Below, one piece after another: positions 1-8,538 of a stretch of DNA of 34,175 nucleotides. The notes under the pieces were generated by a model. That model had not been told where the DNA came from. It worked only from the letters and a program-made list of their open reading frames with translations, and made no database searches. Position numbers and translations under genes: made by a program. Source of the stretch: Candidatus Liptonbacteria bacterium. Its GTDB lineage: Bacteria; Patescibacteriota; Minisyncoccia; UBA6257; Colwellbacteraceae. The number at the start of each line of letters is the position of its first letter. Position 1 is the first letter of the stretch. Where the stretch lies: contig JAHXGO010000005.1 of the NCBI GenBank assembly GCA_019923695.1, positions 1-34,175 on the forward strand, written 5' to 3'.

Positions 1-29
1 CAAGCGCGGAAAACGCAAACTTTACAAAT

Positions 30-103
30 TGGCTGCCGGACTTGGATTCGAACCAAGATACCATGCTCCAGAGGCATGTGTCCTACCATTAGACGATCCG
101 GCA
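30..103 (-). tRNA. tRNA-Gln (anticodon CTG), CCA encoded
   Basis: Reverse complement TGCCGGATCGTCTAATGGTAGGACACATGCCTCTGGAGCATGGTATCTTGGTTCGAATCCAAGTCCGGCAGCCA folds as a cloverleaf; loop CTCTGGA gives CTG. Confidence 0.95.
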
Positions 104-147
104 ATATTTTATATCTTGCCTATTTTTTTGAAAACTTGGCGAGATAA

Positions 148-178
148 GATGTGTCATTAGACGATCCAACAATATTTA
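148..178 (-). pseudogene. degenerate 5' fragment of tRNA-Gln
   Basis: gatgtgtc-----attagacgatccaacaatattta matches the 5' half of the adjacent tRNA-Gln plus its 5' flank (catgtgtcctaccattagacgatccggcaatatttt), with a 5-nt deletion and a few substitutions. Confidence 0.75.
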
Positions 179-358
179 CCAAGATAATTTTGGGAAAAAC
201 GCTTCGTCATTCTATTTAAAATATTTTTTAAAAAACTAACAATAGTAAATTTTTAACTTAATATATCAAATTAAATTTATTATAAGCAATTGGAATATTG
301 CTATGATATAATAAAAAAGAAGAGATTTCAATCAAAACTTCTTTTTATAAAATAAAAA

Positions 359-952
359 ATGGCAAAAGAAATAATTGTAAAACCGCTTGGGATAACCGCT
401 GATTTAAATGGAATTACTTTCAAAGCTGTTTTAGAGCATTTTAAGCTTTATGAGGGATATATTAAAAAAATTAATGAAATAAGAACCAAAATAGAGACCG
501 TTGATAAACAGCTCGCGAATGCTACTTATAGTGAAATAGGAGAACTTAAAAGGCAGGAATCATTTGCCGCAGATGGGGTTAAACTACATGAAATATACTT
601 CAGTATTTTAGGCGGCAACGGAGAGTCGTCTGGAAAAGTAGCACAGCTTATTAATCGGGACTTCGGTTCTTTGGAAAATTGGATGGCGGATATGACTGCC
701 GCCGGACTTTCGGCAAGGGGATGGGTGATACTTTCATACGATTTAGCGGATAAGTCGCTTCATAATTACAGCGCTGATGCCCATAATGTAGGGTTGGTTG
801 TTGGGACAATACCACTTATAACGCTTGATGTTTATGAGCACGCTTATTTTATGGATTATGGCGTTAACCGAAAAGGATATATTGAAGCGTTTTTCAAAAA
901 TCTTAACTGGAAAAAAATAGATGAAATAGCGGAGGAACATAAAATACAATAA
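359..952 (+). CDS. Fe/Mn-family superoxide dismutase
   Basis: SOD C-terminal signatures: TLDVYEHAYFMDYG (Asp/His ligands), VKLHEIYF (His ligand), FGSLENWMADM. Confidence 0.88.
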   Translation: MAKEIIVKPLGITADLNGITFKAVLEHFKLYEGYIKKINEIRTKIETVDKQLANATYSEIGELKRQESFAADGVKLHEIYFSILGGNGESSGKVAQLINRDFGSLENWMADMTAAGLSARGWVILSYDLADKSLHNYSADAHNVGLVVGTIPLITLDVYEHAYFMDYGVNRKGYIEAFFKNLNWKKIDEIAEEHKIQ

Positions 953-1212
953 AATTTCACCTCATTTTCACTACTTAACAAAATTTTGCAGAATAAGCTT
1001 GAGTTTTTATTGTCGCGAGAATAACACAAAAATAAATTTTCACGCGTATAAATAACGGTGGCGCAAACATAATAATAAAATTTGTGAAAAATTATTCAGG
1101 AGAAAAAACTCTTCGTTAATATCAAATTTTTTAAAAAACCACAATAGTCGAAACTCAAAATTGACAGGAATTTAGCAAGTTTTTGGATGATACCTTAAAT
1201 TATAAAAATTAT

Positions 1213-2118
1213 TTAAATAATTATCGGTTTTTTGCCCTCAATCTGGATTTTCTTGAGTTTTAGTTTCCCATCTAGAGTTAAAATAGCCTCTAAAATTTTT
1301 ATCCGTTTTTCGGTTTTTGTAATTTCGTATAATTTTGTATTTTTGTAAGTATGTGTCCATATTCCCGGCTCGGGATTTAAAGCCCGGATTTTACGATCAA
1401 TTTCTACAGCAAGCCGTTGAATTTCTTGAAGTGAGTTTGTTGAACCTTGAGCTTTTTCTAAATCTGTTGGTTCAATATAAGCGTCTTGAATAAAAAATTT
1501 TTTGGTATAAGTGGCTTGGGATTCGTCTTGAGGTAAGGGGGTAATTTTACCTAACACAAAATCCGGCAAAATTTTAATTAATAAATCCGCTCCTAATTTA
1601 GCTAATTTTTGAGACAAAATTAAAAATTTAAAATTATTTTTGTTTATTGAAAACTCTAATTTTTGTTTTATAAGAATTGGCCCGTGGTCCATTTTTTCAT
1701 CCATTAAATAAAGAGTGAGGCCAGTTTGTTCGTCCCCGTTTAAAATAGCGGCTTGAATAGGGGAGGAACCGCGATGTTTTGGCAAAAGCGAAGGATGAAC
1801 GCCAATAGCGCCAAGTTTTGGAATATCTAAAATTTCTTTCGGTAAAATTTTTGAATAAGCGGCAACTACGAAAAAATCAGGTTTATAATTTATGATATCT
1901 AATTTATGATTTATTAAAATTTCCGGCTGTAGAATATCAATATCATATTTTTCAGCCAAAATTTTAGTTAGCGGGGGAGTAATAATTTTTTTTCTGCCAA
2001 CCGGCTTATCCGGATTGCAGATAATCGCCGAAGGGATAAAACCGGCTTTAATTAATTCTTCTAAAATAACGGCCGCAAATTCAGGCGTGCCGAAGAATAT
2101 GTATTTCAAATTTTTCAT
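1213..2118 (-). CDS. fmt: methionyl-tRNA formyltransferase
   Basis: FFGTPEFAAVILEELI, GAIGVHPSLLPKHRGSSPIQAAILNGDEQTGLTLYLMDEKMDHGPI are characteristic of Fmt. Confidence 0.95.
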   Translation of the reverse strand: MKNLKYIFFGTPEFAAVILEELIKAGFIPSAIICNPDKPVGRKKIITPPLTKILAEKYDIDILQPEILINHKLDIINYKPDFFVVAAYSKILPKEILDIPKLGAIGVHPSLLPKHRGSSPIQAAILNGDEQTGLTLYLMDEKMDHGPILIKQKLEFSINKNNFKFLILSQKLAKLGADLLIKILPDFVLGKITPLPQDESQATYTKKFFIQDAYIEPTDLEKAQGSTNSLQEIQRLAVEIDRKIRALNPEPGIWTHTYKNTKLYEITKTEKRIKILEAILTLDGKLKLKKIQIEGKKPIII

Positions 2119-2126
2119 AATATTTT

Positions 2127-2636
2127 CTATTTGATATTTGCTACTTTATACAATTGCTTTGTTTTGTCTATAAATAGAATGCCATTAAGATGATCAATTT
2201 CATGCTGAATTGCTCTTGCTAAAATTCCCCATGCTTTGATTTTTACTTTTTTACCATTTTTATCAAAGCCTAAAAGAACTATCTTTTTATATCGCGAAAC
2301 TTTGCCGATAACTCCATCAACGCTCAAACATCCTTCTTCTCCGTCTTCGGTTTCTTTGGAAAACTTTATTATTTGAGGATTAAAAATCGCGTAAAATTTT
2401 TCTTTATCGCTTAAAATGAACATTCGCCAATTCATTCCTACTTGATTTGCCCCTAAACCAATACCATTATTTTCCTTCATTATTTTTCTCATTTTTTTGA
2501 TAGCTTCCGTAATTTCTTTTTTTCTTTTTGTGTCGCGCAAAACAGCAAGGTCAAAATCCGGCGCCTGTTTTCGCAAAAATTCAAAATCTTCTTTTAAGTG
2601 TATTTTTAAAAGTTTATTTTCTTTTTGTGTGTTCAT
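2127..2636 (-). CDS. def: peptide deformylase
   Basis: Three PDF motifs: GLGANQVG, EEGCLS, QHEIDHLNG. Confidence 0.95.
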   Translation of the reverse strand: MNTQKENKLLKIHLKEDFEFLRKQAPDFDLAVLRDTKRKKEITEAIKKMRKIMKENNGIGLGANQVGMNWRMFILSDKEKFYAIFNPQIIKFSKETEDGEEGCLSVDGVIGKVSRYKKIVLLGFDKNGKKVKIKAWGILARAIQHEIDHLNGILFIDKTKQLYKVANIK

Positions 2637-2934
2637 TTTTTATTTTTTTTTGTTGATGCCAAACTTTCATAAAATAAGCGCCTTTGTTCTTTACAAGCTT
2701 CATTTCCGAAATTGATTTTGCTAATTCTAAAAGCTTTGTTTCGTCGTCCTTTTTAGCCATTTTTATGTAAAGGGACTTATGTTTTTCATCGTCAAGAAGC
2801 TGGGCAAGTAAAAGGCCGATTAATTGATATTTTGTGTAAACTCTGGATTTTTTAGCTCTTTCAGCGATTGTTTTAAGATAATCGTCAGGGAAGCTTTCGT
2901 TTTTAACCCTGTTGTTGTTTAATGGTTCAGCCAT
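2614..2934 (-). CDS. hypothetical protein, upstream of and overlapping def
   Basis: ORF of 106 aa in the same orientation as def-fmt with a 23-nt overlap; no family recognised. Confidence 0.6.
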   Translation of the reverse strand: MAEPLNNNRVKNESFPDDYLKTIAERAKKSRVYTKYQLIGLLLAQLLDDEKHKSLYIKMAKKDDETKLLELAKSISEMKLVKNKGAYFMKVWHQQKKIKNEHTKRK

Positions 2935-2985
2935 TATATTTCATTGTAGAATAAAAAATATAAAAAAATAAGCCTTTTTATATAT

Positions 2986-3273
2986 ATGGCAAGGAGTTTA
3001 TTTTTAGCTATAAATCTATCTGAAAATATCAAAGTCAATTTTTTTGTTTTTTATTTAACATTAGCGAGGTTTTATTTTCAAATAGATGAGGTTGATTTGG
3101 TTTAATTTGTCAACGATATTACAATTGTAAATAATAAAATAAAAGAAGAAAAAGAAAATTTTTCTTTTTTCGCCGATAAGTTTGACCTTATAAAATCAAA
3201 GATTCATAAAAACGGGCCTTCTTATAATGTAGTTAAAATAATATTTTTTAATCAAAACAACGAATCCCATTAG
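2986..3273 (+). pseudogene. 2'-5' RNA ligase (LigT/ThpR)-like remnant
   Basis: Frame reads MARSLFLAINLSENIKVNFFVFYLTLARFYFQIDEVDLV*FVNDITIVNNKIKEEKENFSFFADKFDLIKSKIHKNGPSYNVVKIIFFNQNNESH*; N-terminal RSLFLAINLSE resembles this family; in-frame TAA at 3103 and missing C-terminal half. Confidence 0.45.
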
Positions 3274-3341
3274 AGGCGATTCAATAAAATTGTTTGGGGA
3301 TATTGGTTATTTTTAAAAAAATTATGTATAATTTAAAAACT

Positions 3342-3671
3342 ATGAAAATAAATATTAAAATTACAAATTTTGATTTAACTCCGGCTATAAAACAATATAT
3401 AGAAAAAAAGCTTAATTATCTGGATAAATTTTTATCTCGTTATACAACTAAAGGCGAAGCTGAAGTGGATTTTGAAGTTGGCAGGACAACGCGTCATCAC
3501 AAAAAAGGAGAAGTGTTTTATGCTAAAGCTAACCTTAAGACGCCGGACGGATTTTTTAGGGCGAATAAAACTAACGATGATTTGTTTACCGCTATTGATG
3601 AAGTTAAAAGCTGTCTTTTGGAGTTAATTAAGAAGCATAAAACAAAAAAAGATTTAAACAAAAGAAAATAA
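3342..3671 (+). CDS. hpf: ribosome hibernation-promoting factor / ribosomal subunit interface protein
   Basis: MKINIKITNFDLTPAIKQYIEKKLNYLDKFL...FYAKANLKTPDGFFRANKTNDDLFTAIDEV; ATG at 3342 preferred to the ORF-track start at 3294. Confidence 0.88.
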   Translation: MKINIKITNFDLTPAIKQYIEKKLNYLDKFLSRYTTKGEAEVDFEVGRTTRHHKKGEVFYAKANLKTPDGFFRANKTNDDLFTAIDEVKSCLLELIKKHKTKKDLNKRK

Positions 3672-6287
3672 TTGTTAAATATCGGAATGATTTTAGATTT
3701 TTTATTTGATTTTAAAAAAGCGTCTTTAAATAAAGCGGAAGCGCTGGTAGAAAAAATTAATCAGAAAGAAAACGAAATTTCTATTTTAAGCGATCAAAAA
3801 TTAAAAGAACAAAGCCTTCAGCTTAAAAATAAAGTTTCAAAAGGCGAAAACCCGGATGATGTTTTAATAGATGCCTTTGCTTTAATTAGAGAAGCGTCAA
3901 AAAGAACTTTGGGTCAAAGGCATTTTGATGTTCAGTTACTTGGCGGAATTGTTCTCCATCAGGGGAAAATAGCGGAGATGTTGACGGGTGAGGGAAAAAC
4001 TCTTGCGGCTACGACGCCAGCTTATCTCAATGCTTTGACCGGCAAAGGAGTTCATATTATTACGGTTAACGATTATTTGGCTAAGCGAGACACTGTTTGG
4101 ATGGGCCAAATATATCATTTTTTAGGATTATCGGTTGGATGTTTAACTCACGAACAGGCTTTTTTGTATGACCCAAATTATCAAGAAAAAGACCCAGAAC
4201 CCGAAATTTTAGTTACAGAAGGAGCGCCAAAAAAAAGCAAATTAGAAATTACAGACAATAATAAGGACAAAGAACGCGATGTTTTAGGCGGCTTTAAAGT
4301 AGTTCGTGAATTTTTAAGACCGGTTTCAAGAAAAGAGGCGTATTTAGCTGACATCACTTATGGCACGAATCATGAGTTTGGATTTGATTATTTAAGAGAT
4401 AATTTGGTTTACAATAAAAGCGATCAAGTTTTAAGTCGTGACTTTGACGAACAAAGCGTTCAAGACATCGAGAAACCTACTATTTATTCTGACGAACAGA
4501 AAACTCAAGATATTAAGCGATATGCCGCTCGGTATAATTACGCCATTATTGATGAGGTTGACAGTATTTTAATTGACGAAGCTAGAACCCCTTTAATTAT
4601 AGCTTCACCCGACTATTCTTCAGCTGAATTTTACAAGTTATTTAATAAAGCCGTTAGTCGTCTTAAGGTGGAAGAAGATTATATAGTTGATGAAAAACAT
4701 AAATCCGCGGAAATAACCGAGAAAGGCATTGATGCGGTTGAAAAATTAACGGGTATTAAAAATCTTTACAGTCCTCAAAATATTGGATTAATTCATTTTT
4801 TGGAAGCTTGCTTAAAGGCTAATTATCTTTTTGTTAAAGACAAAGATTATGTTATTAAAAGTGGAGAAGTTGTTATAGTTGATCAGTTTACTGGAAGGCT
4901 GATGTTTGGTCGGCGTTATTCAGCTGGTTTACATCAAGCAATTGAGGCCAAAGAAATGGTTCAAATTAAAGAAGAATCCAAAACCTTTGCCCAGATTACT
5001 ATTCAGAATTTTTTCAGGCTTTACAAAAAGAAAGCCGGGATGACCGGAACCGCTCAAACATCAGCCGAAGAATTTCATAAGGTTTACAATTTAGAGGTGG
5101 TTAGCATCCCGCCGAATAAACCGATGATTCGTAAGGATTTTGGGGATGTGGTATATAAAACCGCTCAAGCAAAATATCAAGCAATTAGCGAAGAGATAAA
5201 AAAACGTCAAGAAGCTGGACAGCCAGTTTTAGTTGGTACGGTTTCAATTGAAAAAAATGAAGCTCTTGCGGATTATTTTAGGCAGACAGGTATTTCTTTT
5301 GAAATATTAAATGCTAAAAATCATGAACGCGAAGGTTCGATTATTGCTCAAGCTGGAAAATTGGGAGCTGTAACTTTAGCGACAAATATGGCTGGGAGAG
5401 GAGTTGACATTGTTTTAGGAGGAAATCCGTCGTCTATATCTGAATCAGAAAAAATTAAAAAAATAGGAGGACTTCATGTTATCGGAACCGAAAGACATGA
5501 AGCTAGAAGAATAGATAATCAGTTAAGGGGAAGAGCTGGTCGGCAAGGAGATCTTGGGTCTTCGCAATTTTTTCTTTCTTTAGAAGACGATTTAATGAGG
5601 GTTTTTGGAGGCGATAGATTAAAACAATTGATGCATTCTTTTAACATACCGGATGAACAGCCTATTGAGTCGCGATTGGTTTCATCGGCGATCGCTGAAG
5701 CTCAACGAAAAATCGAAGGAATTAACTTTGACACTAGAAAACATCTTTTAGAATACGACGATGTTTTAAATAAGCAAAGAATTAATATTTATCGCCGTCG
5801 TCAAGAAGTTTTGGACGCGGATGAAAAAAGTTTAAAAAATATCGTGGCTAATTTGATATCAGATTATTTAAAAAAAATAAATGATAGCGATAAGTTTGAT
5901 GAGATAAGAGAAAAAATTAATCGATTTGAAAATATTAGTATCATCAAGAGGCCGGTTCTTATGATTCTTGATACTTTGTGGATGAATCATTTGGAAGATA
6001 TAGAATCTTTGACGGACTCGGTTAGGATTAGAGCTTATGGCCAACACGATCCTTTGGTTGAATATCGGCGAGAAAGCCACATTTTATTTAATGAATTAAT
6101 TTTAAACTTGGAGCGGTGGGTTTTTGAAAATATTTTTAAAATCCGGTCTTTATTGGAAAACTCTTCTGAAAATTTGCAGGTTAAAACTAGTAATTTTTTT
6201 AAAGCCGGCAGAAACGACCCTTGTCCTTGCGGAGCAAAAAAAGAAGACGGCACACCGATTAAATATAAAAAGTGTCATGGTAAATAA
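3672..6287 (+). CDS. secA: preprotein translocase ATPase SecA
   Basis: MLTGEGKTLAATTPAYLNAL, VTVNDYLA-like block, YGTNHEFGFDYLRDN, NMAGRGVDIVLGG, RQLRGRAGRQGD-type block, C-terminal zinc motif CPCGAKKEDGTPIKYKKCH. True start may be ATG 3687. Confidence 0.97.
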   Translation: MLNIGMILDFLFDFKKASLNKAEALVEKINQKENEISILSDQKLKEQSLQLKNKVSKGENPDDVLIDAFALIREASKRTLGQRHFDVQLLGGIVLHQGKIAEMLTGEGKTLAATTPAYLNALTGKGVHIITVNDYLAKRDTVWMGQIYHFLGLSVGCLTHEQAFLYDPNYQEKDPEPEILVTEGAPKKSKLEITDNNKDKERDVLGGFKVVREFLRPVSRKEAYLADITYGTNHEFGFDYLRDNLVYNKSDQVLSRDFDEQSVQDIEKPTIYSDEQKTQDIKRYAARYNYAIIDEVDSILIDEARTPLIIASPDYSSAEFYKLFNKAVSRLKVEEDYIVDEKHKSAEITEKGIDAVEKLTGIKNLYSPQNIGLIHFLEACLKANYLFVKDKDYVIKSGEVVIVDQFTGRLMFGRRYSAGLHQAIEAKEMVQIKEESKTFAQITIQNFFRLYKKKAGMTGTAQTSAEEFHKVYNLEVVSIPPNKPMIRKDFGDVVYKTAQAKYQAISEEIKKRQEAGQPVLVGTVSIEKNEALADYFRQTGISFEILNAKNHEREGSIIAQAGKLGAVTLATNMAGRGVDIVLGGNPSSISESEKIKKIGGLHVIGTERHEARRIDNQLRGRAGRQGDLGSSQFFLSLEDDLMRVFGGDRLKQLMHSFNIPDEQPIESRLVSSAIAEAQRKIEGINFDTRKHLLEYDDVLNKQRINIYRRRQEVLDADEKSLKNIVANLISDYLKKINDSDKFDEIREKINRFENISIIKRPVLMILDTLWMNHLEDIESLTDSVRIRAYGQHDPLVEYRRESHILFNELILNLERWVFENIFKIRSLLENSSENLQVKTSNFFKAGRNDPCPCGAKKEDGTPIKYKKCHGK

Positions 6288-6456
6288 GATAAAGCCGGAT
6301 TATTTGTCTACAGCGGGTTCATCAGAAACGGGGTTATTGGTTAGAACTGTCTATGAGTCAAGGATTGTTTATTAACCGTATAGTCTATAAAAAAGAATTA
6401 AAAATACGGCCGTTAAAAATATTTATTATTAAGACTTAAATATAAAGTACAAGTTT

Positions 6457-8532
6457 ATGGTGAAAAAGAAAAATAACGATAAAGAATATTATTTAACTGA
6501 TATTCGTCAGCCTCACAAAAGTGATTTAAAAAAGAAAAAAGCAGACGACCCCGATGTTTCGGTTAAGGCTTCGGTTTTGGGCCTGGGTGATAATTTTTTG
6601 TTTAAAACCGCGAAAAAAAATAACAATAAGAAAAAATTTTCGTTTAATAAAAAAACTTTTTTAATATTCACAGCTTTATTTTTAATTTTGACGGCAGTTT
6701 TATTTTTTCAGGTTCAAAATTTTTTTTCATTGATTGGTGGAACATTTTCAGACTTTAATCAGGAAGCTTTGCGGCCAACGGATAATTTGTCGCAAGAATT
6801 AAAAGTTGAAGATATTAACGAGGGTGATAATAATTCAATCCAACAAGGATTTTCTGAAGTTCTACGGCTTTTGGTTTCGGCGCCTTCTTTATTTGCTTCA
6901 ACAAGGAAATTTGTTGAAGAAACTCGTTCTTTATCGGAGATTTTTTTAGAAATAAGATTAAAAGGGATAAACTGGATTTTTGAGGACGGAAAAGCTTTGA
7001 TAGATAAATTAGAAAACGCAAAAGAGAAAACTCAAAATATTAATAATTTTTTAACTAAAATAAAGGGGCTTGGCATGTTACCTGTTGATCAGGGGTTATC
7101 CCTTGGTCAGGAATTACCCCTTGATAATATTAATTATTTAGAAATTCAGCATCGTTTGGTTTTAGCTGAAGATTTTTTAGAAGGATTAATCGCCATATTA
7201 CAACCGGAAGACAATCCATTAAAACAAAGTCATCTGATATTGCTTTTTAAAAATGCTTCTGAAATTAGGCCGGCCGGAGGTTTTGTTGGGAGTTACGCTC
7301 ATTTGATAATATCCGACGGAGAAATTAAAAATATAGAAGTTTATGATATTGCTTATCCAGACAGACTTTGGGATTCAAGAGTAATTCCTCCTTTGCCTCT
7401 TCAATTAATCACCACAAGTTGGGAGGCTCGGGATGCTAATTGGTTTTTTGATTTTCGGACTTCAGCCAGAAAAATTAAATTATTTTTAGAATCATCTCCA
7501 CTTTATAGTGGTCAGAACGCTCAACAAACTAAACCTCGGGAAGGGTACCCGATTATTTTTGACGGCGTAATAGCCATTAACCATCGCGTTCTTGGCGACA
7601 TTTTTCAAATAATAGATAAAGTAGAGCTTCCTAATTATAAAATTGTTTTAAATAAGAATAACTATCTTTATGAAATTCAACGGGAAGTTTCAAGCGATTC
7701 TTTTATAAGAGGAAGCGAGCGAAAAAATATTTTAAAAGAATTAACCCCAAAATTAATAGATAAAATTAAAAATTTTGACGGAAATCAAAAAAATCAACTT
7801 TTCAATTTTTTAAGTCAACGGATAAAAAATAAGGATATCAAATTTTATTTTTCCGACACAAAAATTCAGAAATTTATAGAAGAGGTTGGCGCCGCCGGAG
7901 ATGTTTATGAACTACCGGACAATTTTTTCGGGGATTATTTAGCGGTGGTAAACGCGAACATTGGTGGCGGAAAAACCGATGTTTTTATGAAACAGAAAAT
8001 TGTTTTAAAAAGTAAATTAGATGAGTCAGGTAGAATTTATAATAATCTTCAAATTGAAAGGCATCATACAGGAGATTCTCAAAAGGCGGATTTTTATCGC
8101 GCTGTCAATCAAAATTTTATAAGGATTTTAACTCCTAAAAATTCTGTTGTCAGCTCTGTTTCTGGAAATACCGTTAAAAATATAAGGCCGAAACTGAATT
8201 ATTCTCGGCTTAATTATAAAAAAGACCCTGATGTTGAATTATTCGAAAAAGGCGAGGAGTCGGGCAAACAAATATTCGGTTATTGGTTTAATGTTTCTCC
8301 CGGCAAAAAAGGTAATTTAGAGTTATCCTATCAAAGAACATCTTTAATTTCAGAAGGAGTTTTTAGGTTTATTTACGAAAAACAATCGGGCGTGGATTCC
8401 GCGCTTCATTATCACTTGACAGCGCCTAAGGGATATATTTTTGTTGAAACACAAAGCTCTGAATTTATTTATATAAACGAAAACCCTCCATCAAGATTAA
8501 TAATTGATTTGAATTTAAAAAAGATAGATTAA
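6457..8532 (+). CDS. DUF4012-family membrane-anchored protein
   Basis: N-terminal TM segment then LLLFKNASEIRPAGGFVGSYAHLIISDGEIKNIEVYDIAYPD, characteristic of DUF4012. Confidence 0.8.
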   Translation: MVKKKNNDKEYYLTDIRQPHKSDLKKKKADDPDVSVKASVLGLGDNFLFKTAKKNNNKKKFSFNKKTFLIFTALFLILTAVLFFQVQNFFSLIGGTFSDFNQEALRPTDNLSQELKVEDINEGDNNSIQQGFSEVLRLLVSAPSLFASTRKFVEETRSLSEIFLEIRLKGINWIFEDGKALIDKLENAKEKTQNINNFLTKIKGLGMLPVDQGLSLGQELPLDNINYLEIQHRLVLAEDFLEGLIAILQPEDNPLKQSHLILLFKNASEIRPAGGFVGSYAHLIISDGEIKNIEVYDIAYPDRLWDSRVIPPLPLQLITTSWEARDANWFFDFRTSARKIKLFLESSPLYSGQNAQQTKPREGYPIIFDGVIAINHRVLGDIFQIIDKVELPNYKIVLNKNNYLYEIQREVSSDSFIRGSERKNILKELTPKLIDKIKNFDGNQKNQLFNFLSQRIKNKDIKFYFSDTKIQKFIEEVGAAGDVYELPDNFFGDYLAVVNANIGGGKTDVFMKQKIVLKSKLDESGRIYNNLQIERHHTGDSQKADFYRAVNQNFIRILTPKNSVVSSVSGNTVKNIRPKLNYSRLNYKKDPDVELFEKGEESGKQIFGYWFNVSPGKKGNLELSYQRTSLISEGVFRFIYEKQSGVDSALHYHLTAPKGYIFVETQSSEFIYINENPPSRLIIDLNLKKID

Positions 8533-8538
8533 AAATAA

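Noticed and set aside
743-949. Minus-strand 68-aa ORF antisense to SOD
   Set aside because: Lies wholly inside a well-supported CDS, no family features, low-complexity F/I/Y composition expected of antisense AT-rich DNA.
2110-2150. Further copy of the dispersed palindromic element at the def 3' end (ctatttgatatttgctactttata)
   Set aside because: Similarity weak and not above what AT-rich sequence could give.
2497-2715. Plus-strand 72-aa ORF antisense to def and the 106-aa ORF
   Set aside because: Antisense to a gene with all PDF motifs; Phe/Ser-rich shadow ORF.
6124-6375. 83-aa ORF overlapping the secA 3' end
   Set aside because: Mostly an alternate frame of the SecA C-terminus; no independent support.
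7076-7130. Inverted repeat gatcaggggttatccc...ggaattaccccttgat in the DUF4012 gene as a mobile insertion
   Set aside because: Imperfect arms, and the region is variable in this family; no second copy seen.
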